A DNA stretch of 12,618 nt from RGIG8745 sp964554265 (lineage in GTDB: Bacteria > Bacteroidota > Bacteroidia > Bacteroidales > Bacteroidaceae), in contig CAZKOB010000107.1 in the NCBI GenBank assembly GCA_964554265.1, positions 1 through 12,618 on the forward strand, written 5' to 3'. Position 1 is the stretch's first letter. Every line of letters begins with the position of its first letter. The position numbers and the translations under genes are program-made. Positions 1-6,972 of this stretch are shown here, piece by piece. The notes below the pieces were generated by a model. The model did not search any database. It worked only from the letters and a program-made list of their open reading frames with translations, and had not been told where the DNA came from.

Positions 1-298
1 AACAAATTTTGTTCACCTTGAAAATTTATTTTCAGCGTACTCTTTTTTCAGACAAGACACGCGCAAATGTGAATTAATACATCTTTTCAAAATATAAATT
101 ATATTATTTTTACAATTGGAGATTAAGGCCTGAAAATGGCCTTAGAATCGCGTAAATGGAACTTCGGTAAGGTTCGGTCGATTTTACGCGATTCTGCGAG
201 CTTTGGATTTTAACATTTCAGATTGTCAGAAAAATCCCATAATTTATGACAATCAGATAGCATAAAAGTGGGATAACCAAGCTGATTTATGATGACAT
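1..298. repeat. Dispersed repeat R1, copy 1
   Basis: This gene-free stretch is a diverged copy of 6339-6637. By eye about four-fifths of the bases match, with a net indel of one base over ~298 bp. It holds a 13-bp perfect inverted repeat (144-156 with 183-195), a smaller nested hairpin around 158-175 with loop CGGT, a GGCC hairpin near 124-144, and an 8-bp perfect stem GATTGTCA/TGACAATC (221-228 with 247-254). The left border is cut by the window edge, so its full length is unknown. No credible ORF covers it. The kept hairpins suggest a structured RNA or a DNA element. The family is not recognised. Confidence 0.8.
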
Positions 299-430
299 TA
301 GGACTCATGAAAAGACATCAAGGGATAGCAAAACTCTTCGATGAGAATTTTTTGTGACACGATGACGAAGTCAGGAGAACATAGCTTTCGACAAGAGGAG
401 GTAAGGAAACCTGCTTGGTGGCATGGCATG
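299..430. other. Gene-free gap downstream of the DUF4230 pair
   Basis: This lies 3' of the minus-strand DUF4230 genes. A weak nested hairpin (CAAG/CTTG enclosing AGGT/ACCT, about 392-416) is present but has no T-tract on either strand, so no terminator is called. Nothing else is supported. Confidence 0.4.
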
Positions 431-1108
431 TCATTCGGCCTTCCGTTCTATCCGGGGTGTGAAGCGGACTTCATAGCCGAGCTTTCCTAATAGTTCCGCC
501 AAAGCCTCTTCTGCATAGCGTTCTGCTTTTTTGCGGTTGGCATCAGTATCGAATCTTCTGCGTATCTGACGTTCGACTTTTGCTTTGAGGTGATTGGTGC
601 TGGGAAGCTCCTTTATCCAGAAATCCTCGTCGTCGGAAATGAATGGCGAACTTTGGGTCGACGCAACATATTCAACAGGGGGCAACTCGACAATCATCAC
701 ATTCAGTGTGTCCGGAGTGTAGCGCACTTTGTCAAGATCTATCTTGTAACTTATTTTCTGGCGCAGAATCTGTACGCAAGAATGTTTTTCTGGCAACAGG
801 CCGAGATGCATTTCTGTGCGGCGATCTATCGCGTAGTCTTCCACAATAGAACTGCATACGTATATTTCACCCCTTGGCCGGATATCTTCAATCTGAATAG
901 GGGTATCCTCAATAATGATGTTTTCCAACTCCGATTTTTGTTCATTGCTGCAGCGCTCCACGATGACAATTATAACGAAGAGCATAATGACGGATGTGGC
1001 AATGATGAATAGCAACTTCCATTGTGCCAAGACAACATGCCCCATGTTGTAAAACAGACGTTTCAATATGCTTGTCCTTTTCTTTTCTTTCATGTTCTTC
1101 TCTTCCAT
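431..1108 (-). CDS. DUF4230-type protein with N-terminal membrane anchor
   Basis: The 225-residue protein has a basic N-terminus, one hydrophobic segment at about residues 32-50, and then a soluble domain. Segments such as EDIRPRGEIYVCSSIVEDYA, ISYKIDLDKVRY with the following VELPPVEY, and a basic C-terminal helix with AEEALAELLGKLGYEVRF match my memory of DUF4230 proteins, a Bacteroidota-rich family of unknown function. Here a strand-rich core is followed by a helix. The topology is probably N-in with the domain in the periplasm. It starts 14 bp after the stop of the upstream lipoprotein gene, which carries the same domain, so the two are probably co-transcribed. An internal ATG at codon 6 is an alternative start. 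No catalytic residues can be named. The family call is from pattern memory and not from a profile search. Confidence 0.75.
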   Translation of the reverse strand: MEEKNMKEKKRTSILKRLFYNMGHVVLAQWKLLFIIATSVIMLFVIIVIVERCSNEQKSELENIIIEDTPIQIEDIRPRGEIYVCSSIVEDYAIDRRTEMHLGLLPEKHSCVQILRQKISYKIDLDKVRYTPDTLNVMIVELPPVEYVASTQSSPFISDDEDFWIKELPSTNHLKAKVERQIRRRFDTDANRKKAERYAEEALAELLGKLGYEVRFTPRIERKAE

Positions 1109-1122
1109 AATATAGCTTATAT

Positions 1123-1842
1123 TCAGTGGGTTCCTTGGTAATCTGCTTTTTTCATGTTCTCTTTCCCGAATGCAACTATCGTTACCGATTTGAAACCGAG
1201 ACTGCGGACGACCGATTCAAACAAGGTCTGGGCATTTCTCCTGATGTCATCACCTACAACGCTTGTCAAGTCTTCTTTTAGTACGGCTTCATACCCTTTC
1301 CGGCGAATCTCCTCCTCAAGGGCATGCCCTATTTCGGAACGAAGTCCGGTGGAAATGCTGACGACAGATCCCTCGTCGATATATGTATTATAGTTGGCAT
1401 CAATAATCTTTGGCTTCGGAAGGAATACGACGACAGCAGTACTGTCATCTGTCAGTTTGATGTCGTCGATGCTCATTTCCGAAAGGTCATAACCGTATTT
1501 TATGTGCACTTCGACCGGTATGATACATTTTCTGTCCCCATATTTCCAAGTCGACGGATTCTTCCAAGAGAAACGCTCGCTTTTACTCGTATCGTACAGC
1601 GCGATTTTACGTATAGTCACTTCTGTGGTCACGATGTCGGCACTTTGTCTGATGCTGGATAGAATCTCATGCGAACCGGGTAGTCTGTGCGGCATGATGA
1701 GCGTGTCGGCGGAAATAGGGTCGGCTGGTGTCTCCTTGTCGCCCGAACACCCTTGAAACAAGACAAGGGTCAACATTGCAAACACCATGTACATACGGCT
1801 TACGTCTGCATGATTCATATTCATGTCCTTTTTAGTTTTCAT
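1123..1842 (-). CDS. DUF4230-type lipoprotein
   Basis: The 239-residue protein has a hydrophobic stretch at about residues 18-30 ending in FQGC (Cys32), followed by SGDKETPAD. This fits a signal peptidase II lipoprotein, although the lipobox is loose (Phe and Gln before Gly-Cys). The mature part follows the DUF4230 pattern: SADIVTTEVTIRKIALYD, a central IPVEVHIKYGYDLSEM strand region, VVVFLPKPKI, and a C-terminal helix with FESVVRSLGFKSVTIVAF. It is the first gene of a minus-strand pair and is divergent from the peptidase gene across a 101-bp gap. The called ATG puts a polar leader of about 16 residues before the hydrophobic core; Met17 would give a more typical signal peptide and may be the true start. 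No clear minus-strand promoter consensus was found. Function is unknown. Confidence 0.72.
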   Translation of the reverse strand: MKTKKDMNMNHADVSRMYMVFAMLTLVLFQGCSGDKETPADPISADTLIMPHRLPGSHEILSSIRQSADIVTTEVTIRKIALYDTSKSERFSWKNPSTWKYGDRKCIIPVEVHIKYGYDLSEMSIDDIKLTDDSTAVVVFLPKPKIIDANYNTYIDEGSVVSISTGLRSEIGHALEEEIRRKGYEAVLKEDLTSVVGDDIRRNAQTLFESVVRSLGFKSVTIVAFGKENMKKADYQGTH

Positions 1843-1907
1843 GTGGCAACTCTTGTTTTTTTAACAATCAAATCACTTTTTATGATTAGGTTCTCATCTA
1901 AAAAGTT

Positions 1908-1915
1908 TACTTTTG
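1908..1915 (+). promoter_or_regulatory. Predicted -7 promoter element of the DPP IV gene
   Basis: TACTTTTG is an exact match to the Bacteroidota TAnnTTTG element. It would place the start of transcription about 20 nt before the ATG at 1944. No clear TTTG partner is seen 19-21 nt upstream. The leader before the ATG is A-rich, as is common in this phylum. Confidence 0.6.
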
Positions 1916-1943
1916 TGGTGGAAAAATATAAAAAATACTTGAT

Positions 1944-4142
1944 ATGAAGAAATTTCTGACCGTGGCACTTTGCTTTTTTGCCACATTTTGTACTGTAGCA
2001 CAGGAAATCAAACTTGACGACGTTGTAAACTATCAGTTCAGTCAGCGCAGCATCAGAGGCATACAGCCTCTTGCAGACGGAGAGAGTTATTCACAAATTA
2101 GTGCAGACGGAAAGACGATTGTCCGTTGCTCTTTCAAGACAGGAGAGGTGACGGAAACCTTGTTTGACATTTCTACGGCACGTAACTACAAACTGGAAGG
2201 CTTCAGCGGATACATCATGTCACCGGACGAGAAGAACATCCTGATTGAAACGAAACGACAGGCAATATACCGCCGTTCTTTCACCGCCGAATATTATATA
2301 TATAATGTAAAGAACAGGACATTGGCTCCGCTCTCAAATGGCGGTGCGCAGGAGTGTCCGAAGTTTTCTCCTGACGGAAATATGATAGCATTTGTAAGGA
2401 ACAACAATCTGTTTCTTGTGAAAATGCTGTATAACAATGCTGAAAGTCAGGTGACAAAAGACGGAGAAATAAACAAGATTCTGAATGGAAAGCCTGATTG
2501 GGTTTATGAGGAGGAATTTGAATACAACTGTGCTTACGACTTCAGCAGTGACAGCCAGATGCTGGCATGGGTCCGTTTTGATGAGACGAACGTAAAGACA
2601 TTCTCCTTTCCATGGTACAGAGGATCCAATCCGACAATGACTTCGTATAGCCTTTATCCCGGAAACTATGAGTATAAATACCCTAAGGCGGGAGAGGAAA
2701 ATTCAAAGGTTAGTGTGCTGACTTACGACATAAAGAGCAGAGTGACCCGTGTGATGCAGGTGCCACTCGATGAAGACGGGTATATCCCTCGTATACAGTT
2801 TACCGGTGACAAGGACAAGCTTGCGGTTCTGACGCTCAATCGCCATCAGGATCGGCTCGACATTTATATGGTGAATCCAAGGTCTACAGTGGCCACACTT
2901 GTGGTGCGTGAACAGGCCGACAAGTATGTTGATACGAAACTCTACCATAATCTCGACTTCTCGCGTGACAAATTTATAATTCTTAGTGAGCGCGATGGTT
3001 ATCAACACATGTATTTGTATACAATAGGAGGTCAGCTTGTCAATCAGTTGACAAAGGGAGAATATGTGGTTACGAACTTTTATGGTGCGGATGCAGCCGG
3101 ACAAAACTTCTATTACTCCAGCAATGAAGGAAGTCCGCTGGAGCAATATATATATAAGGTAGATGTCAAAGGTAAAAAGACACGTCTTACAGCCGATAAA
3201 GGATTCAATGCGGCCACATTCAGTAAAGGATGCCGCTATTTCCTGAATACATATTCTGATATACACACCCCGATGGTAACAGCTCTTTATTCTTCGGCAG
3301 GCAAGCGTCTGAAAGTACTTGAAGACAACGCTGAACTGAAGGCAAAGTTTGCGGCACTTCCGCTTGGAAAGACGGAACTGTTCTCTTTCAAGACACAGGA
3401 GGGAGTCGAACTTAACGGATGGATGGTGAAACCAAAGGACTTTGATGCAAACAAGAAATATCCGGTGCTGATGTATCAATATAGCGGTCCGGGCAGTCAG
3501 GAAGTGCATAACTCGTTTTCCAACGGTTTCTTTGGCGGACTTATATGGGAGCATCGGCTTGCACAGAAGGGGTATATTGTGGTATGTGTGGACGGACGAG
3601 GTACCGGCGGACGTGGTGCCGATTTCCAGAAATGCACCTATATGACAATGGGTGACAAAGAATCGAAGGATCAGGTTGAGACAGCGATATATCTTGGCTC
3701 GTTGCCATACGTTGACAAGGAGAGAATAGCCATCTGGGGATGGAGCTTCGGTGGTTTCAATACAATAATGTCTATGTGTGAAGGAGGACCGGTGTTCAAG
3801 TGCGGTGTGGCTGTTGCCCCTGTTACGGACTGGAGATTCTATGACAGTGCATATACGGAACGTTATATGCGTACTCCGCAAGAAAATTCCGACGGATACG
3901 ATATATCTCCTCTTCATCGTTGCCAGCGCCTTCATGGTGAAATCCTTCTGTGTCATGGGTACGCGGACGATAATGTGCATTTCCAGAATATGGCCGAGCT
4001 TACGGAGCGTATGGTACAGAACGGAATACAGTTTGAAAGTCAGTTCTATACGAACAGAAATCATAGTATCTATGGAGGAAATACTCGTCGCCATTTGTTT
4101 ACGCGGATAGAGAATTTCCTTGACAAATACTTGCTGAAATAA
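1944..4142 (+). CDS. dpp4: Dipeptidyl peptidase IV (S9B family), secreted
   Basis: The 732-residue serine exopeptidase should cleave X-Pro (and X-Ala) dipeptides from peptide N-termini. Residues 1 to about 19 form a signal peptide (MKKFLTVALCFFATFCTVA), so the enzyme is expected in the periplasm or on the outer membrane. An N-terminal beta-propeller runs to about residue 460. It contains DWVYEEEFEY at 185-194, whose Glu190/Glu191 match the pair that holds the substrate amino terminus in DPP IV. The alpha/beta-hydrolase domain carries GWSFGG with Ser601, YADDN with Asp675, and RNHS with His707: a full catalytic triad in the expected order and spacing. Length fits the family. The gene is monocistronic by appearance, with a promoter just upstream and a strong terminator after it. 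Next to it is a glutamate dehydrogenase gene, which fits peptide catabolism. Confidence 0.95.
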   Translation: MKKFLTVALCFFATFCTVAQEIKLDDVVNYQFSQRSIRGIQPLADGESYSQISADGKTIVRCSFKTGEVTETLFDISTARNYKLEGFSGYIMSPDEKNILIETKRQAIYRRSFTAEYYIYNVKNRTLAPLSNGGAQECPKFSPDGNMIAFVRNNNLFLVKMLYNNAESQVTKDGEINKILNGKPDWVYEEEFEYNCAYDFSSDSQMLAWVRFDETNVKTFSFPWYRGSNPTMTSYSLYPGNYEYKYPKAGEENSKVSVLTYDIKSRVTRVMQVPLDEDGYIPRIQFTGDKDKLAVLTLNRHQDRLDIYMVNPRSTVATLVVREQADKYVDTKLYHNLDFSRDKFIILSERDGYQHMYLYTIGGQLVNQLTKGEYVVTNFYGADAAGQNFYYSSNEGSPLEQYIYKVDVKGKKTRLTADKGFNAATFSKGCRYFLNTYSDIHTPMVTALYSSAGKRLKVLEDNAELKAKFAALPLGKTELFSFKTQEGVELNGWMVKPKDFDANKKYPVLMYQYSGPGSQEVHNSFSNGFFGGLIWEHRLAQKGYIVVCVDGRGTGGRGADFQKCTYMTMGDKESKDQVETAIYLGSLPYVDKERIAIWGWSFGGFNTIMSMCEGGPVFKCGVAVAPVTDWRFYDSAYTERYMRTPQENSDGYDISPLHRCQRLHGEILLCHGYADDNVHFQNMAELTERMVQNGIQFESQFYTNRNHSIYGGNTRRHLFTRIENFLDKYLLK

Positions 4143-4148
4143 TCTGTG

Positions 4149-4198
4149 AGGCATTGAGGTTATAAGGTGGGCATACCTTGTAACTTCAATGCCTTTTT
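4149..4198 (+). terminator. Rho-independent terminator of the DPP IV gene
   Basis: Arms 4149-4168 and 4175-4194 form a 20-bp stem with two G-U type pairs and the loop GGGCAT, followed by a run of T. It starts six bases after the stop codon. Confidence 0.93.
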
Positions 4199-4262
4199 CT
4201 TGATGAATACAGCCATGAAAGACGACAAAATGTAAGTTGGAGGGATTTTCTACCTTGAAAAT

Positions 4263-4293
4263 TTTGTTGCAGAGAAACAAATATCTATATTTG
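4263..4293 (+). promoter_or_regulatory. Predicted promoter of the glutamate dehydrogenase gene
   Basis: TTTG at 4263-4266 and TATATTTG at 4286-4293 are separated by 19 nt, a near-ideal Bacteroidota promoter. Transcription would start near 4300, giving a ~40-nt A-rich leader. The upstream half overlaps ACCTTGAAAATTT (4252-4264), the core of the repeat that heads R1. Confidence 0.75.
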
Positions 4294-4342
4294 CAGAAGT
4301 GAAAAACTTACAAATTGTCATACTAACTATAAACTACATACT

Positions 4343-5680
4343 ATGGACATCAAGAAGATTATGGCCCGGCTTGAGGCTAAGCATCCTGGAGAATCGGAAT
4401 ATCTGCAGGCTGTCAACGAAGTGCTTCTCTCAATAGAAGAAGTATATAACCGGCATCCGGAATTTGAAAAAGCAAAGCTTATAGAAAGGCTTGTGGAACC
4501 GGAAAGAATTATCACATTCAGGGTTCCTTGGGTTGACGATAAGGGTGAGGTTCAGGTTAATCTCGGCTATCGGGTGCAGTTTAACAGCGCGATAGGCCCT
4601 TATAAGGGAGGTTTGCGTTTCCACGCATCAGTCAATCTGTCGATACTGAAGTTCCTCGGATTTGAACAGACCTTTAAGAACGCACTCACCACTTTGCCTA
4701 TGGGCGGAGGAAAAGGCGGTTCGGACTTCTCGCCACGCGGCAAGAGTGATGCGGAAATCATGCGTTTCTGTCAGGCATTCATGAACGAACTGTTCCGCTA
4801 TATAGGCCCGGAAGTAGATGTCCCGGCAGGAGACATCGGTGTGGGTGCACGCGAAGTCGGCTATTTGTTCGGGCAGTACAAGAAACTCACTCGTGACTGG
4901 AGTGGTGTGCTTACCGGCAAAGGACTTGAATATGGCGGAAGCCTTGTGCGTCCGGAAGCAACAGGTTTCGGAGGACTTTACTTCGTTCGTGAGATGCTTG
5001 CAGACAAAGGTATAGACATAAAAGGTAAGACCGTTGCCATAAGTGGTTTCGGCAATGTGGCATGGGGCGCAGCGCGCAAGGCAACGGAAATGGGTGCTAA
5101 GGTTATCACTATCTCCGGACCTGACGGCTACATATACGACGAAGCCGGCATAAGCGGTGAAAAGATTGACTATATGCTTGAATTGCGTGCAAGCGGAAAT
5201 GATATTTGCGAACCGTATGCAGAGGAATTTTCCGGTGCGAAGTTTGTGGCAGGGAAACGCCCGTGGGAAGTTAAGTGCGACATTGCTTTGCCTTGTGCCA
5301 CGCAGAACGAACTTAATGGAGAAGACGCAAAACGGCTTGTTGAGAACGGATGTATTTGTGTGGGAGAGATTTCAAACATGGGATGTACGCCTGAAGCTAT
5401 TGACACATTCATCGAGCATAAGATGCTCTACGCTCCGGGCAAGGCTGTCAATGCTGGTGGTGTCGCCACTTCAGGACTGGAGATGAGCCAGAATGCGATG
5501 CATCTCAGCTGGGCTGCTGAAGAAGTGGATAGCAGACTTCATGGAATCATGCACAACATACATGAACAGTGTGTGAAATATGGACGTCAGCCGGATGGAT
5601 ATATCAATTATGTCAAAGGTGCCAATGTGGCCGGATTCATGAAGGTAGCCAAGGCTATGATGGCACAGGGTATCGTATAA
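4343..5680 (+). CDS. gdhA: Glutamate dehydrogenase, hexameric type, probably NAD(H)-linked
   Basis: The 445-residue cytoplasmic enzyme should interconvert glutamate with 2-oxoglutarate plus ammonia. Substrate and catalytic residues of the ~450-residue family are in place: Lys88 in GPYKGGLRF, Lys112 in FKNAL, catalytic Lys124 in MGGGKGG, and Asp164 in VPAGDIGVG. The Rossmann segment reads GFGNVAWG at 235-242, and the second-strand turn is SGPDG at 258-262. Both resemble the NAD-specific clostridial enzyme as I recall it, rather than the SGSGNVAQ and SDS-type turns of NADP enzymes, so NAD(H) or dual use is inferred. Automatic naming as the NADP enzyme would be doubtful. The start ATG lies about 43 nt after the predicted transcription start. 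The 3' end runs directly into repeat R2, which supplies a terminator. Confidence 0.95.
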   Translation: MDIKKIMARLEAKHPGESEYLQAVNEVLLSIEEVYNRHPEFEKAKLIERLVEPERIITFRVPWVDDKGEVQVNLGYRVQFNSAIGPYKGGLRFHASVNLSILKFLGFEQTFKNALTTLPMGGGKGGSDFSPRGKSDAEIMRFCQAFMNELFRYIGPEVDVPAGDIGVGAREVGYLFGQYKKLTRDWSGVLTGKGLEYGGSLVRPEATGFGGLYFVREMLADKGIDIKGKTVAISGFGNVAWGAARKATEMGAKVITISGPDGYIYDEAGISGEKIDYMLELRASGNDICEPYAEEFSGAKFVAGKRPWEVKCDIALPCATQNELNGEDAKRLVENGCICVGEISNMGCTPEAIDTFIEHKMLYAPGKAVNAGGVATSGLEMSQNAMHLSWAAEEVDSRLHGIMHNIHEQCVKYGRQPDGYINYVKGANVAGFMKVAKAMMAQGIV

Positions 5681-5682
5681 AA

Positions 5683-5820
5683 ACGGATACTTTCTCTGTT
5701 GAATATATAAAGACTCCTCGTAGTTTTCTTTGAAGCAAAAGGATTGTTGCTTTAAGGACAGCTACGAGGATTGTTTTTTCTTGTTTTGGCCGAAAAAGAC
5801 TGCATTTTCAGAACCTTTTT
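5683..5820 (+). repeat. Direct repeat R2, copy A
   Basis: The ~138-bp segment, which starts two bases after the gdhA stop, recurs at 6756-6892 with high similarity. Shared blocks include acggatacttt, gttgaatatataaagactcc, ttgttttttcttgtt and ggccgaaaaagactgcattt. It contains a terminator-like branched hairpin described separately. Confidence 0.85.
5715..5779 (+). terminator. gdhA: Branched terminator of gdhA, inside R2 copy A
   Basis: TCCTCGTAG (5715-5723) pairs perfectly with CTACGAGGA (5762-5770). An inner 9-bp stem lies between them (5730-5738 with 5746-5754, one G-U pair, shifted by about one base), and six T follow at 5774-5779. It is the only good terminator close behind gdhA. Confidence 0.75.
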
Positions 5821-5833
5821 TTCTTGACTTCGT

Positions 5834-5884
5834 CGTTGCGTCATCCTGTATAATTCCAATGGAATGTACACATCTGCAAAATCA
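5834..5884 (-). repeat. Short repeat R3, inverted copy
   Basis: Read on the minus strand, this segment (TGATTTTGC, AGATGTGTACATTCC, ATTGGAATTATAC, then GATGACGCAACGACG) matches 6687-6758 on the plus strand, apart from ~20 bp present only in the other copy. The two copies face opposite ways. Confidence 0.65.
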
Positions 5885-6280
5885 ACTGACTTTTTCCAGT
5901 GAACATACTGTCTTTCTCAGAGACTTTTCTTCTTTCTTTTTGACACTAAGTCCATCCATTTCGGATGGAATCTTTTTAATACAATTAAGATTCGTTTACA
6001 TTCGGATAATCGTTGAATTTCTATTGATAAATAGTTGATAATCAAAAGGATGCTATTTCAGCAAAACGATGTAGTTTCAGGTACAAGAAGTACAGGTAGA
6101 AACAAAAATAGGAAATGCTGATAATCAGTATGTTATAAAATTATTCATCCGAAACCCTTGTTTTTCTCTCCCAAAATTCATTTTTGTTTTTCGTGGCATT
6201 GGAAAATCCGATTTAGGCTTTTTAAGAAATCAATCTGAGACAACACCAGATTTTACCCCGAAAAACGGACATTCTCAAAC
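5885..6280. other. AT-rich gene-free stretch between repeats
   Basis: No plausible gene is seen. It holds one terminator-like hairpin (listed separately) and a small CTGATAATCAG palindrome at 6118-6128. Possible reading frames lack family resemblance and start signals. Confidence 0.5.
5951..5977 (+). terminator. Small terminator-like hairpin
   Basis: TCCATCC (5951-5957) pairs with GGATGGA (5963-5969) around loop ATTTC, followed by TCTTTTT. Seven perfect pairs plus a T-run fit a rho-independent terminator. No gene ends just before it, so it may back up the gdhA terminator or end an unknown transcript. Confidence 0.5.
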
Positions 6281-6282
6281 TC

Positions 6283-6370
6283 GTTCACCTTGAAAATAAA
6301 TTTCGTTCACCTTGAAAATGTTTTTAAAGTGCCTTTTAAACAAATTTTGTTCACCTTGAAAATTTATTTC
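6283..6370. repeat. 22-nt-period tandem repeat before R1 copy 2
   Basis: The 15-mer GTTCACCTTGAAAAT occurs exactly at 6283, 6305 and 6349. The gaps are 22 and 44 nt, so a fourth unit slot starts at 6327 and holds a degenerate version (AAGTGCCTTTTAAAC). The same 15-mer heads R1 copy 1 at 11-25. Confidence 0.8.
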
Positions 6371-6637
6371 CAGCGTACTCTTTTTTCAGACAAAGCACAC
6401 GCGAATGTAAATAAATGTATCTTTTTAGAATGCAAATTGTATTATTTTTACATTTTGGCTTCAAGGCCTGAAAACAGCCTCAGAATCGCACAAACGGAAC
6501 TTCGGTAAGCTCCGGCTGATTTTATGCGATTCTCGGAGCCTTGAATTTTAACATTTCAGATTGTCAGAAAAAGCCCGTTATTTATGACAATCAGATAGTG
6601 TGGCGGTGGGGACGACTAAGCTGATTTATGACGACAT
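6339..6637. repeat. Dispersed repeat R1, copy 2
   Basis: This matches 1-298 nearly collinearly. The hairpins recur at 6482-6494 with 6521-6533 (one C-A mismatch), the nested CGGT hairpin, and 6559-6566 with 6585-6592 (identical 8-bp stem). In the long stem one pair changes from G-C in copy 1 to A-T here, a compensatory change; the next pair changes on one side only. The sequence after 6637 differs from that after 298, which marks the right border. Confidence 0.82.
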
Positions 6638-6686
6638 CGGCTGCTTTTGCTGTTGTCTTCACAGACTCCTCCAGTTTGTGCTTTTG

Positions 6687-6758
6687 TGATTTTGCTGGTG
6701 GCCACCAGCAAAATCAGATATATACATCCATTGGAATTGTGCGGGGTGACACAAGACG
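6687..6758 (+). repeat. Short repeat R3, direct copy with perfect palindrome
   Basis: Positions 6687-6716 form a perfect 30-bp palindrome: the arm TGATTTTGCTGGTGG is followed at once by its exact reverse complement. The part after it matches the minus strand of 5834-5875. The palindrome could fold in RNA as a 13-bp stem with a GGCC loop, but no T-tract follows, so a terminator is not called. A protein-binding site or an inverted-duplication scar are alternatives. Confidence 0.75.
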
Positions 6759-6892
6759 GATACTTTTTCTGTTGAATATATAAAGACTCCTTGTAGGTTT
6801 CTTTGAAGCCAAAGAATTGTCGCTCTAAAGAAGCTGCGAGGGTTGTTTTTTCTTGTTCCGGCCGAAAAAGACTGCATTTTCAAAACCTTTTT
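6756..6892 (+). repeat. Direct repeat R2, copy B
   Basis: This is the second copy of the gdhA 3'-flanking segment 5683-5820, in the same orientation, about 1.07 kb away, and shortly before the rplM promoter. Confidence 0.85.
6788..6851 (+). terminator. Terminator-like hairpin inside R2 copy B
   Basis: TCCTTGTAG (6788-6796) pairs with CTGCGAGGG (6834-6842), followed by a run of six T at 6846-6851. All three differences from copy A give U-G wobbles if the plus strand is transcribed, so pairing is kept in that direction. It could stop transcripts entering from the R1 side before rplM. Confidence 0.6.
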
Positions 6893-6946
6893 GAACATGA
6901 AGTCAAAAAGTTCATAAAAAATGATGGCCATGTCAGATAAAAGATG

Positions 6947-6954
6947 TAATTTTG
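6947..6954 (+). promoter_or_regulatory. Predicted -7 element of the rplM-rpsI promoter
   Basis: TAATTTTG matches TAnnTTTG exactly. Transcription would start near 6961 and give a leader of ~135 nt. No clear TTTG is seen at the usual upstream distance. Confidence 0.55.
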
Positions 6955-6972
6955 CGAGCCGATTATTATCAG

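Noticed and set aside
2703..4280. 525-codon minus-strand ORF opposite the DPP IV gene
   Set aside because: It is a shadow of a well-supported gene, with a composition rich in His, Ile, Cys and Arg and no family resemblance.
5730..6038. 102-codon plus-strand ORF after gdhA
   Set aside because: It begins inside the R2 terminator hairpin, runs through inverted R3 and a second hairpin, and its protein has no domain-like pattern.
6283..6370. CRISPR array
   Set aside because: Units are 15-nt cores with only 7-nt AT-rich spacers at a 22-nt period, there are few copies, and no cas genes are present.
6290..6508. 72-codon plus-strand ORF over R1 copy 2
   Set aside because: It lies on tandem repeats and hairpins; indels and changes between R1 copies do not respect a reading frame.
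6687..6716. Rho-independent terminator at the 30-bp palindrome
   Set aside because: No T-tract follows on either strand within a useful distance.
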